Below are positions 17,684-25,738 of a stretch of 38,255 bases of DNA, piece after piece. The position numbers and the translations under genes were made by a program. Location: the NCBI GenBank assembly GCA_005801385.1, contig SYEM01000088.1:1-38255 (forward strand). The letters are read 5' to 3'. The notes below the pieces were generated by a model. It did not search any database. It saw only the letters and a list, made by a program, of their open reading frames with translations, and was not told the DNA's origin. This DNA comes from Verrucomicrobiales bacterium (GTDB lineage: Bacteria; Verrucomicrobiota; Verrucomicrobiia; Limisphaerales; UBA9464). How positions within the stretch are numbered: position 1 is the first letter of the stretch; the number at the start of each line of letters is the position of its first letter.

Positions 17684-20134
17684 ATGTCCCCCCGCTGTAC
17701 CCGCCTGCTGACCGTGCTCACCCTGCTTCAACTGTTCGCCCGGGCGGACGTCACGTCCCTCGGGGATCGACGCGAACTCTTCGTGGATCGCGCCCTGCTC
17801 GAACGGCTCGACCGCACCGAGCTCCGGCTGCAGACCCCACGTCCCGCCGGGGTCGTGTACCGGTTCGATCGGCCGTGGGAGGGCATCGTGTCGGGCTATG
17901 TCACGGTCCTCGAGGACGCGGGACGGTTCCTCCTCTACTACCGGGGGCGCCCGTCCACATCGCATGCCGACGCCAGCGACGAGGCGCGCGAGGTGTCATG
18001 CGTTGCGGAGAGCCTGGACGGCGTCCACTGGACCCGCCCCAACCTTGGGCTGTTCGAGGTGGCGGGTACCCGGGACAACAATGTGTTCCTGGTCGAGCCC
18101 AAGACCGTCACCCACAACTTCTGTCCCTTCATCGACCGACGTCCGGGAGTCCCGGCCGACCAGCGGTTCAAGGCGGTGGGCGGCACCGGGGCCGGCGGAC
18201 TCTTCGGCTATGCGTCCGCGGACGGACGCCAGTGGCGGCCGGTACGGCCGACCCCGCTCATCACCCAGGGGCAGTTTGACTCCCAGAACGTCGTGTTCTG
18301 GTCGCAGCCGGAACAGCGCTACTGCTGCTATTTCCGGACCTGGACGAACGACGTCCGGTGGATCGCCCGATCGACCTCGACCAACTTCCTGGACTGGACG
18401 GCGCCCGAGCCGATGGAGTTCGGCGACGCCCCGCCGGAGCATCTCTACATCAACCAGACCCAGCCCTATTCCCGGGCCCCCCACCTCTACGTGGGGATCG
18501 CCGCACGGTTCAATCCGGGCCGACAGGCACTGACCCCGGGACAGGTCCGGGACCTCGACCTCGAGGCGCCATGGAACTATCCGGGACTGAGGCAGGACGA
18601 CTCGGACGCCGTGCTGCTCACGAGCCGGGGCGGCAGACGCTATGATCGGACATTCCTCGAGAGCTTCATCCGACCCGGACTGGATCCGAGGAACTGGGTG
18701 GCGCGGGCCAACTACCCCGCGCTCGGACTCCTCCAGACCGCACCCGACGAACTGTCGCTGTACGTGGTCCGACACTATGGCCAGCCGTCGATCCACCTTG
18801 AGCGACTCACGCTGCGACCGGACGGCTTCGCCTCCCTCCACGGCGGATACGCCCCGGGCGAATGCCTCACGCGACCCATCAGCTTCTCCGGGGATGTCCT
18901 GGAACTGAACCTCTCGACCAGCGCCGCGGGTTTTGTGCGGGTGGAGATCCAGGACGACGCGGGCAGGCCACTCCCGGGATTTGCACTGTCCGACTGCCCG
19001 GAACTCATCGGTGACGCGCTGTCCCGACCGGTCAACTGGACCTCCGGTGCACGGCTGCGTGAGATCGCTGGAAAGCCGGTCCGGATCCGCTTCGTCCTGA
19101 AGGACGCCGACCTTTTTTCCTTCCGGTTCCAAAAATCCACTCCGACCGAGACAGCCTCCACGCGGTCTCACCAACCGTTCGTGACGGTTTTCTCCGACGG
19201 GGGAGCCGGCCGCTACGAGGCCTTTCCCGACGTCTGCCGGCTCCGGGACGGACGTCTTCAGTGCATCTCGTATGCGTCCTACACCCACGTCGGGGTGCCC
19301 TCACCGGACTGGCCGCTGGGCGGCAGGATCGTCGCCAGCTGGTCGAGCGATGAAGGACGCACCTGGACGCCACCCGAAACCCTCCTCGACACGCCGGCGG
19401 ATGACCGTGATCCCTCGATCACCCAGCTCCGGGACGGCCGGCTTCTTTGCAGCTTCTTCACCACGGCCGGCACGCTGGTGACCGAGGCCCAAGGGCCTTC
19501 CGGGCCGTGGAGCAGGCCTCGTCTGATCGGCCCCCGCCTCGGTGTCAGCACCCCGGTTCGGGAGTTGTCCGACGGCACCCTGATCCTCGGGGTATATTTC
19601 GAGGATGCCCAGACGGCCCATGGCGCCACGCTGCGGAGCCTCGACCAAGGAAGGACATGGGAACCGCCCTCGCCCATCGACAGCCGCGGGCAGTTCCTCG
19701 ATGCCGAGACGGATGTGATCGAGCTGAAGGATGGCGGACTCCTCGCCGCACTTCGTGGTGGCAAGGGAGCTCCGATGAACCTCAGCCGGTCCCAGGACCG
19801 GGGTACCCACTGGAGCCCAGCCGAACCCCTGGGATTCGTCGGACACTGTCCCTATCTGCATCGGGCTCCAGGAGGAGAGATTGTCCTGGCCTATCGGCAG
19901 CCGGTCACCGGCGAGACCCGCGGCACTGCACTCCGGGTGAGTCGCGACGAAGGCCGGTCGTGGTCGGAAGCCACCCGGATCGATCCGGTCATCGGTGCCT
20001 ATCCCTCGATCGTGAACCTTCGCGACGGGTCCCTGCTGATCGTCTACTACGAGGAGGGCGAGGGATCCGACATCCGGGCGCGCCGTCTCCGCATCGAGGG
20101 GTATACGGTGAAGGACATCGGCTGGCCCCGATGA
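17684..20134 (+). CDS. two-domain secreted glycosidase-like protein (GH32/43-like propeller plus sialidase-like propeller)
   Basis: The protein has 816 residues from the ATG at 17684, with a short signal peptide (MSPRCTRLLTVLTLLQLFARA). The N-terminal part (about 25-490) has the pattern RELFVDRALLERLD, FDRPWEGIVSGYVTVLED and LYYRGRPSTS, as in the GH32/43-like five-blade propellers common in Planctomycetes and Verrucomicrobia. The C-terminal part (about 500-816) is a sialidase-like six-blade propeller with four Asp boxes: SSDEGRTW (about 553), SLDQGRTW (652), SQDRGTHW (702) and SRDEGRSW (752). The FRIP arginine of true exo-sialidases is not visible at EAFPDVCRLRDGRL, so activity on sialic acid is doubtful. 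It probably acts on polysaccharide outside the cytoplasm. It is divergent from the MoeZ-type gene across 183 bases. Confidence 0.82.
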   Translation: MSPRCTRLLTVLTLLQLFARADVTSLGDRRELFVDRALLERLDRTELRLQTPRPAGVVYRFDRPWEGIVSGYVTVLEDAGRFLLYYRGRPSTSHADASDEAREVSCVAESLDGVHWTRPNLGLFEVAGTRDNNVFLVEPKTVTHNFCPFIDRRPGVPADQRFKAVGGTGAGGLFGYASADGRQWRPVRPTPLITQGQFDSQNVVFWSQPEQRYCCYFRTWTNDVRWIARSTSTNFLDWTAPEPMEFGDAPPEHLYINQTQPYSRAPHLYVGIAARFNPGRQALTPGQVRDLDLEAPWNYPGLRQDDSDAVLLTSRGGRRYDRTFLESFIRPGLDPRNWVARANYPALGLLQTAPDELSLYVVRHYGQPSIHLERLTLRPDGFASLHGGYAPGECLTRPISFSGDVLELNLSTSAAGFVRVEIQDDAGRPLPGFALSDCPELIGDALSRPVNWTSGARLREIAGKPVRIRFVLKDADLFSFRFQKSTPTETASTRSHQPFVTVFSDGGAGRYEAFPDVCRLRDGRLQCISYASYTHVGVPSPDWPLGGRIVASWSSDEGRTWTPPETLLDTPADDRDPSITQLRDGRLLCSFFTTAGTLVTEAQGPSGPWSRPRLIGPRLGVSTPVRELSDGTLILGVYFEDAQTAHGATLRSLDQGRTWEPPSPIDSRGQFLDAETDVIELKDGGLLAALRGGKGAPMNLSRSQDRGTHWSPAEPLGFVGHCPYLHRAPGGEIVLAYRQPVTGETRGTALRVSRDEGRSWSEATRIDPVIGAYPSIVNLRDGSLLIVYYEEGEGSDIRARRLRIEGYTVKDIGWPR

Positions 20135-20197
20135 CGTTCCTCGTTCGTCCCACTTTGACGTTCCCTGACCGGGTCCACCCGATAGGCTGATCCGGTC

Positions 20198-20497
20198 ATG
20201 AGCTGGAACCAAGTCGTGTGGGCCTTCACCGGGCTGCTGATCGTCGGAGGGGTCGTGGGCTTTCTCAAGGCTCGGAGCAAGGCCTCCCTGATCGCCTCGG
20301 TGGCTTCGGCCATCCCTCTGGCGCTCGCCGCGTCGGGCCTTCTTCCCTTTTGGGTGGTACCGCTCGTTCTGGGCAGCCTTGTGGTCGTGTTCGCCAAGCG
20401 GCTGGCCACCACCCGGAAGTTCATGCCGTCCGGGATGTTGCTCATCCTCACCCTTCTGACGGCCGGCCTGGTCTGGGCGCTGATCCGGAAGCCCTGA
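20198..20497 (+). CDS. TMEM14-family small membrane protein
   Basis: The 99-residue protein has about four hydrophobic segments, glycine-rich helix starts, and the pattern GGVVGFLKARSKASLIASV followed by TRKFMPSGMLLIL, which are typical of the TMEM14 (UPF0136) family. Bacterial function is unknown. It sits 63 bases after the propeller protein and 16 bases before hrpB, so it is probably transcribed with hrpB. Confidence 0.85.
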   Translation: MSWNQVVWAFTGLLIVGGVVGFLKARSKASLIASVASAIPLALAASGLLPFWVVPLVLGSLVVVFAKRLATTRKFMPSGMLLILTLLTAGLVWALIRKP

Positions 20498-20513
20498 CCT
20501 CCACCCGACCCTA

Positions 20514-23165
20514 ATGTCTCCGAGCGACCTCCCGGTCTGGCAGCTCCACGCCGAGATCCTGTCGGCCCTCAACCCCGGCAACCGTCTGGTCCTCGTGGCC
20601 GCGACGGGATCCGGAAAGACGACCCAGGTCCCCCAGATGCTCCTGGACGCCGGCCTCGCCGGGGATCGGCGCATCGTGGTCCTCCAACCCCGAAGGGTCG
20701 CCGCCCGCAGTGTCGCCACCCGCGTCGCCTGGGAACGCAACCAGCCGCTCGGCGCGGAGGTCGGATACCAGGTGCGATTCGAGGACCACATCGGGGACAC
20801 GACCCGCATCGCCTTCGTCACCGAGGGTATCCTCCTGCGATGGTTCCAGGACGACCCGGAGCTCCGGGACATCGGTATCCTGGTCTTCGACGAGTTCCAC
20901 GAGCGCAACCTCCTGAGCGATGTCGCCCTGGCCCTCGCCAAACGCCTCCAGCAGACGCGTCGTCCCGACCTCAAGCTGGTCGTGATGTCGGCCACGCTCG
21001 ACGCCGAACCGGTCGCCCGCTACCTGGCCTCCGAATCGGGGAAACCCGCCCCGATCCTGGCCTCCGAGGGCCGGACCTATCCGGTCGATATCCAATGGTC
21101 GGACTATGGGGATCGACGACCGCCTTCCGAACAGGCGGCGGACGCCGTGGAACGGCTGGTCCGGTCCGGGGCCGAGGGGGACATCCTGGTCTTCATGCCG
21201 GGCATGGGCGAGATCCTCGCCACCCTGAATGCATTGCGGGCGGCGCACCTCGGCTCGCCCTGTGTCCTGCTGCCTCTCCACGGCGACCTGTCACCGGAGG
21301 ATCAGGACCGTGCCTTCGCCCCGTTCCGCCAGCGGAAGATCGTTGTGTCGACGAACGTTGCGGAGACCAGCGTGACCATCGATGGCATCCGGCATGTCGT
21401 GGATGCGGGTCTGGCCCGGATCGCGCGTCATGATGCCGAGCGGGGCATCCAGACGTTGGCGGTCGAACCCATCAGTCGGGCCTCGGCCGACCAGCGGGCG
21501 GGACGGGCGGGACGGACCGCACCCGGCACCTGCTGGCGGCTCTGGACCGAGAGCGCCCACCTGGACCGCCCGCCCCGCAACACACCGGAGATCCAGCGGG
21601 CGGACCTCGCCGAGGTGGTGCTGCTCCTGCACTCGCTCGGGATCCGGGATGCGGTCGGATTCGACTGGCTCGATCGTCCCGATGCCGAGGCTGTCGCCCG
21701 CGCGGAGGGCCTGCTCCGAATCCTTGGGGCGCTCGGATCGGACCCCTCCGGTAACGGTGGCGACCTGACACCGATCGGACACCAGATGCTCCGGCTGCCG
21801 ATGCATCCCCGCTATTCCCGTCTGCTGGTGGAGGCATCCAGACGCGGCTGCGTGCCAGCGGCAGCGCTCTGCGCGGCACTGACGGGCGGGCGGGACCTCC
21901 TGGTTCGGCTCGGCCGCGAGGACGGAGCCGTCCGGGAGGCCCGGGAGCTCTTCGAGTCCAGCCGCCACAGCGACTTCCACACGCTGATGCGCGCCTTCCA
22001 GTTCGCCCGCAACCAGCGGTTCGATGTCGTCGCCTGCCGACGCCATGGCATCCATGCGCAGACGGCCCGACAGATCGACGACACCTACCGCCAGCTGATG
22101 TCGATCACGACACGGCAGGGTCTCCACCAGGAACCGGAGGCGGATTCCCAGGCCGACACCGGTCCCGGGGGGGCGTCCACGACGGCTTCCGGGACACCGC
22201 ACCGGAAGGCTGTCGACCCGACCGATCCGCTGCTCCTGTGTCTGACGGCGGGGTTCATCGACCAGCTCGCCGTGCGCGAGAACTCGGGGACGCTCGACTG
22301 CCGTCTGACCGAGGGCCGCAAGGGGACCCTGGTCCGGGAGAGCCTGGTCGATGCACCGCTCCTGGTGGTGGGATCGATCCGGGAAGTGGATGGGCGACAT
22401 GGTCGGACCACGCTCCTGGGCCTCGCGACGGCGGTGAGACCCGAATGGCTGACCGAGCTCTATCCGCAGCACCTCTCGGAGCGGGCGGGCTGCGAGGTCG
22501 ACCGCATCCACAAGCGGGTGGCGGCGATCCGAGAGCGTCGGTTCCTCGACCTGGTGATCGGACGCGAGCATGCCCGGGACATCGACCCCGCCGCGGCGGG
22601 TGTGGCCCTGGCGGACGCGTTCGCCTCGGGCGGATTCGAACTCCCGAACCTCAACCATCGGATCCGACAGTTCATCGCCCGGGTGCATCTGCTCGCGAGG
22701 ATCGTGCCGGAACTGGAGATTCCACCGTTCGACGGTGCCGCCCTGCGCGCCGTGCTTGCCCGGGCCTTCCATGGGGTCACGCTCGTCAAGGACGCCCAGT
22801 CCATCGACCTCACCCCGGCGTTCGAGGGGCATCTCGATGCCGCCCAGCGGGGATTCCTCGAGGAGCTGATGCCGCTGGTCCTTCCCACGGGGACGGGTCT
22901 GGGCGGGAAGCTCGTCTACCCGGATCCTTCGACCGATGCCGATGAACCGACGTTCCCTGAGATTCAGGTCCGGGTGACCGACTGCTTCGCGCTGAAGGAG
23001 CACCCCCGGATCGCGGAGGGGCGGTTGCCGGTCTCGCTGGTGCTGCTTGCGCCAGACCAGAAGCGGCTGGGGACCACGACCGATTTTCCCCAGTGGAAAT
23101 CGAAGACCTATCCCACCCTGAGGACCCAGCTGCGGTCGAAATACGGCAGCTTCCCGTGGCCGTGA
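20514..23165 (+). CDS. hrpB: ATP-dependent helicase HrpB
   Basis: The protein has 883 residues of the DEAH/RHA superfamily 2 type. It shows motif I AATGSGKTT (GSGKT at 32-36), Ia QPRRVAARS, motif II DEFH at 126-129 (the usual HrpB form), motif III VMSATLD, motif V STNVAETSVTIDGI and motif VI QRAGRAGRTAPG. A helicase-associated region follows. The C-terminal HrpB domain ends LAPDQKRLGTTTDFPQW and YPTLRTQLRSKYGSFPWP, characteristic of HrpB rather than HrpA. A low-complexity Gly/Thr/Ser/Ala insert lies at about 532-569. It is somewhat longer than the E. coli protein, partly for that reason. The cellular RNA target of HrpB is not well defined. It converges on the CII-like gene with a 21-base gap. 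Confidence 0.95.
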   Translation: MSPSDLPVWQLHAEILSALNPGNRLVLVAATGSGKTTQVPQMLLDAGLAGDRRIVVLQPRRVAARSVATRVAWERNQPLGAEVGYQVRFEDHIGDTTRIAFVTEGILLRWFQDDPELRDIGILVFDEFHERNLLSDVALALAKRLQQTRRPDLKLVVMSATLDAEPVARYLASESGKPAPILASEGRTYPVDIQWSDYGDRRPPSEQAADAVERLVRSGAEGDILVFMPGMGEILATLNALRAAHLGSPCVLLPLHGDLSPEDQDRAFAPFRQRKIVVSTNVAETSVTIDGIRHVVDAGLARIARHDAERGIQTLAVEPISRASADQRAGRAGRTAPGTCWRLWTESAHLDRPPRNTPEIQRADLAEVVLLLHSLGIRDAVGFDWLDRPDAEAVARAEGLLRILGALGSDPSGNGGDLTPIGHQMLRLPMHPRYSRLLVEASRRGCVPAAALCAALTGGRDLLVRLGREDGAVREARELFESSRHSDFHTLMRAFQFARNQRFDVVACRRHGIHAQTARQIDDTYRQLMSITTRQGLHQEPEADSQADTGPGGASTTASGTPHRKAVDPTDPLLLCLTAGFIDQLAVRENSGTLDCRLTEGRKGTLVRESLVDAPLLVVGSIREVDGRHGRTTLLGLATAVRPEWLTELYPQHLSERAGCEVDRIHKRVAAIRERRFLDLVIGREHARDIDPAAAGVALADAFASGGFELPNLNHRIRQFIARVHLLARIVPELEIPPFDGAALRAVLARAFHGVTLVKDAQSIDLTPAFEGHLDAAQRGFLEELMPLVLPTGTGLGGKLVYPDPSTDADEPTFPEIQVRVTDCFALKEHPRIAEGRLPVSLVLLAPDQKRLGTTTDFPQWKSKTYPTLRTQLRSKYGSFPWP

Positions 23166-23186
23166 GACGACGGGCACCCCCGAAGC

Positions 23187-23729
23187 TCAGGAACGCGTCG
23201 GGCGGACGCCGACACCTGGCGTGGCTCCACTGGGCGGAGCCGTGCGCGCGGAGCCCACGGCCTTGGCCGCCTCGTGGACGCCACTGAAGTTCCCAGCCTC
23301 ACAGAGGGCCACGAAGGTCTCGGTGTCGCTCTTGAGCTCCTCCCAGCGCCGCCGAATCACCTCGGATTCCTTGGGGCCCACCTGGTTCCCCCCGGAGGTC
23401 TCGGTGATGGCGGCGAGGAGGTCCGCGAATTCCCGGACGATCTGGTTCGTGGCCGGGATCAGGTACTCGGGATGGGCTTCCCGACGCTCGGGGTTCCGGA
23501 TGAAGAACCCCCCAGCCTGGTGACAGAGCCAGTGGATGATCCGGGCATCACCCGTCGCATGCATGAGCTGGTCCACCCGATCCAGCGGATTGGCCCCCGT
23601 GGCTCCCTGGTCCTCGGCTGGTTTCTCACACCACTTGTAGACGAGGGACATCGAGACGTTGAGGTCGGCCGAGATCTTCTTCGGACTTGTCTCCTTGATC
23701 ACCTCACGCAGCACCTCGTGGGACTCCAT
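23187..23729 (-). CDS. CII-like helix-turn-helix protein, putative regulator
   Basis: From the ATG at 23729 there are 180 residues. The N-terminus (ESHEVLREVIKETSP, then KKISADLNVSMSLVYKWCEKP) reads as a helix-turn-helix of the phage CII type, with SLVYKW at the recognition helix. The middle (LDRVDQLMHATGDARIIHWL, then AGGFFIRNP) is predicted helical, as is most of the rest, and the tail from about residue 160 is Ala/Gly/Pro-rich. No integrase, portal or other phage gene is nearby, so it is not part of an evident prophage. It is divergent from rlmI across 194 bases, and could regulate that gene or itself. Longer in-frame readings upstream are not supported. Family assignment is moderate. Confidence 0.68.
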   Translation of the reverse strand: MESHEVLREVIKETSPKKISADLNVSMSLVYKWCEKPAEDQGATGANPLDRVDQLMHATGDARIIHWLCHQAGGFFIRNPERREAHPEYLIPATNQIVREFADLLAAITETSGGNQVGPKESEVIRRRWEELKSDTETFVALCEAGNFSGVHEAAKAVGSARTAPPSGATPGVGVRPTRS

Positions 23730-23923
23730 GGCCCGGCTGTCTATCGATCCCCGTGCGCGATGGGAAGCCCAGGTTTGGACCGGGTTGGATCGCACAAGGA
23801 ATCGTTGTCCTGCCTCCGACCCAAGCCCGACGCGTCCACCACCCGAATGTCCCTTCCCGTCCCCCCGGGTCCTCGCGTAGTCTTTCCCCCTCCCGGATCC
23901 TTCCGGAATCCTGTCTACAAGCC

Positions 23924-25126
23924 ATGTCCCTCGTCTCTGTCCTGCTCAAGCCAGGTGAGGCCGACCGCATCGTCGCCGGCCACCCCTGGATCTACTCCAA
24001 CTCCGTGCTGCGCCTGACCGCGCCCGTCACCGACGGCGACCTGGTGCAGGTCAAGGACCACCGGCAGCGCCTGCTCGGGACGGGCTTCTACAACTCCCGG
24101 TCGAAGATCGTGGTCAGGCTGCTGGACCGCGACCGCATCGAGCCCAACCGCAGCTTCTTCCGCCAGCGGATCGAAGCGGCGCTGGCGCACCGCCAGCGTT
24201 GGATGCCGGGCACGACCTCCTACCGTCTGGTGAACGCGGAGAGCGACTTCCTCAGCGGTCTGATCGTGGACCGCTACGACGACGTCCTGGTGATCCAGAT
24301 CAGCTCCCTGGGCATGGAACTCAGGAAGTCAACGATCGTGGAGGTGCTGAAGGACCTTTTGAATCCCCGGGCGATCCTCGAGCGCAGCGACACGGCCTCA
24401 CGGAAGTTCGACGGCCTCGCGGAGGCCCAGGGATTGATCCGGGGTGAGCCCGTGGGCGAGATCGAGGTGAATCTCAACGGGATCCGGTTCCTGACGAACC
24501 TCGCGGAGGGCCACAAGACCGGGATGTATCTCGACCAGCAGGCCAACTACGCGGCGGTCGGGGATCTGGCGAAGGGCGCCCATGAGGTGCTCGACTGCTT
24601 CAGCTTCGCCGGCGGCTTCGCCCTGCACGCCGCCCGGGCTGGGGCTAGGCGGGTCCATGCGCTGGACCAGAGCGCCGACGCCATGGCAATGGCCCAGCGC
24701 AATGCGACGACCAATGGGCTTGCGGACCGGGTCGAATTCGAGACCGCCAACGTCTTCGATTGGCTCAAGGCCCGGACCGCTGTCGGGCCCAGCGAGAAGG
24801 TCATCCCGCGCTACGACCTCATCATCCTCGACCCTCCATCATTCACCCGGAATCGATCCTCCGTGCCCGATGCGCTGCGCGGCTACAAGGAGATCCACCT
24901 CCGGGCGCTCCGTCTCCTGAAACCCGGTGGCCTGCTGTCGACATTCTGCTGCTCCCACCACGTCGACCGGGTGCTGTTCGAGGACGTCATCCTCGCGGCG
25001 GCGATCGACACCCGCGTGATCCTCCGGAGGGTGGCGAGCCACAGCCAGTCGCCCGATCACCCCGTGGTACCGTCGATCCCGGAGACGGAATACCTCAAGG
25101 GATTCACCTACGAGCGGGTCGCCTAG
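23924..25126 (+). CDS. rlmI: 23S rRNA (cytosine-C5)-methyltransferase, RlmI family
   Basis: From the ATG at 23924 there are 400 residues. An N-terminal PUA domain (about 1-75; LLKPGEADRIVAGHPWIYSN) is followed by an EEHEE-like linker and a class I SAM-dependent methyltransferase domain. Seen in order: NLAEGHKTGMYLDQQANY, the SAM-binding motif I VLDCFSFAGGFALHAA, motif IV LDPPSFTRN, and CCSHHV with the catalytic-type Cys of motif VI. In E. coli this enzyme makes m5C1962 in 23S rRNA. The upstream start in frame at 23753 lies in non-conserved sequence and was rejected. It converges with the khpB/yidC operon across 105 bases. Confidence 0.93.
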   Translation: MSLVSVLLKPGEADRIVAGHPWIYSNSVLRLTAPVTDGDLVQVKDHRQRLLGTGFYNSRSKIVVRLLDRDRIEPNRSFFRQRIEAALAHRQRWMPGTTSYRLVNAESDFLSGLIVDRYDDVLVIQISSLGMELRKSTIVEVLKDLLNPRAILERSDTASRKFDGLAEAQGLIRGEPVGEIEVNLNGIRFLTNLAEGHKTGMYLDQQANYAAVGDLAKGAHEVLDCFSFAGGFALHAARAGARRVHALDQSADAMAMAQRNATTNGLADRVEFETANVFDWLKARTAVGPSEKVIPRYDLIILDPPSFTRNRSSVPDALRGYKEIHLRALRLLKPGGLLSTFCCSHHVDRVLFEDVILAAAIDTRVILRRVASHSQSPDHPVVPSIPETEYLKGFTYERVA

Positions 25127-25231
25127 ACCGAGGCATCCGCAAGGGAAAACAGGGAGTGGAATCCAGGAGGACCGAAGGGGAAGATCTCCCTATGTCCCCA
25201 AGCCTTCCGTTTGGCACCACCCCAAGGTCGA

Positions 25232-25738
25232 TCAGCGACGCCGGGGGCGTACGAGGATGACCTTCTTGTCGCTGCCTTCGACCTCGACGCTCGTGGTCTC
25301 CACATCCGGATCGTCCTTGAGGGCGTTGTGAACAACCCAGCGGTCGTAGGCATTCATCGGCTCGAGCTCGAGGACATCCCCCCAGCGGCGAACCTTCTCG
25401 GCGGTCTCGGCGGCCCGCTTCACCAGGAGCTCCTTCGCCTGCTGCCGATATCCGCAGACATCGAGGATGACCCGGGGAATCTTGGTGTCCTGGTGGAAGA
25501 CGAGGCGGTTGAGCAGGTACTGGAGCTCGCTGAGGGTCTGACCCGACCGACCGATGAGCCGCCCTGGGTCGTCCGTCTGGATGTCGAGGAGGATCTGGTC
25601 GTCGACGAGCTCCTGGCGGAGGGTCACTTCGAAACCAAGGGTCTGGAGCATCTCCCGTAGCGTGGCCTGGGGATCAATGGAGGGGGCGTCGTTCACGGCA
25701 GTGGGTTCAGGGTGGATCTGTTCCTCGGACTGGCTCAT
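25232..25738 (-). CDS. khpB: Jag/KhpB RNA-binding protein (KH and R3H domains)
   Basis: The 168-residue protein has a KH domain (about 25-100, with GRLIGRSGQTLSELQYLLNR containing the RNA-binding GRxG loop). A C-terminal R3H-like domain (about 105-168) follows, with YRQQAKELLVKRA, LELEPMNAYDRWVVHNAL and the R-x3-H in RWVVH. The long Jag-N domain of Firmicutes is absent, as in many Gram-negative homologues. The ATG overlaps the yidC stop by ATGA. KhpB binds sRNAs and mRNAs and affects cell division in other bacteria. It is the last gene of the rpmH operon. Confidence 0.93.
   Translation of the reverse strand: MSQSEEQIHPEPTAVNDAPSIDPQATLREMLQTLGFEVTLRQELVDDQILLDIQTDDPGRLIGRSGQTLSELQYLLNRLVFHQDTKIPRVILDVCGYRQQAKELLVKRAAETAEKVRRWGDVLELEPMNAYDRWVVHNALKDDPDVETTSVEVEGSDKKVILVRPRRR

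Noticed and set aside
21291-23177. 628-codon minus-strand open frame
   Set aside because: Antisense to hrpB, which carries every helicase motif on the plus strand.
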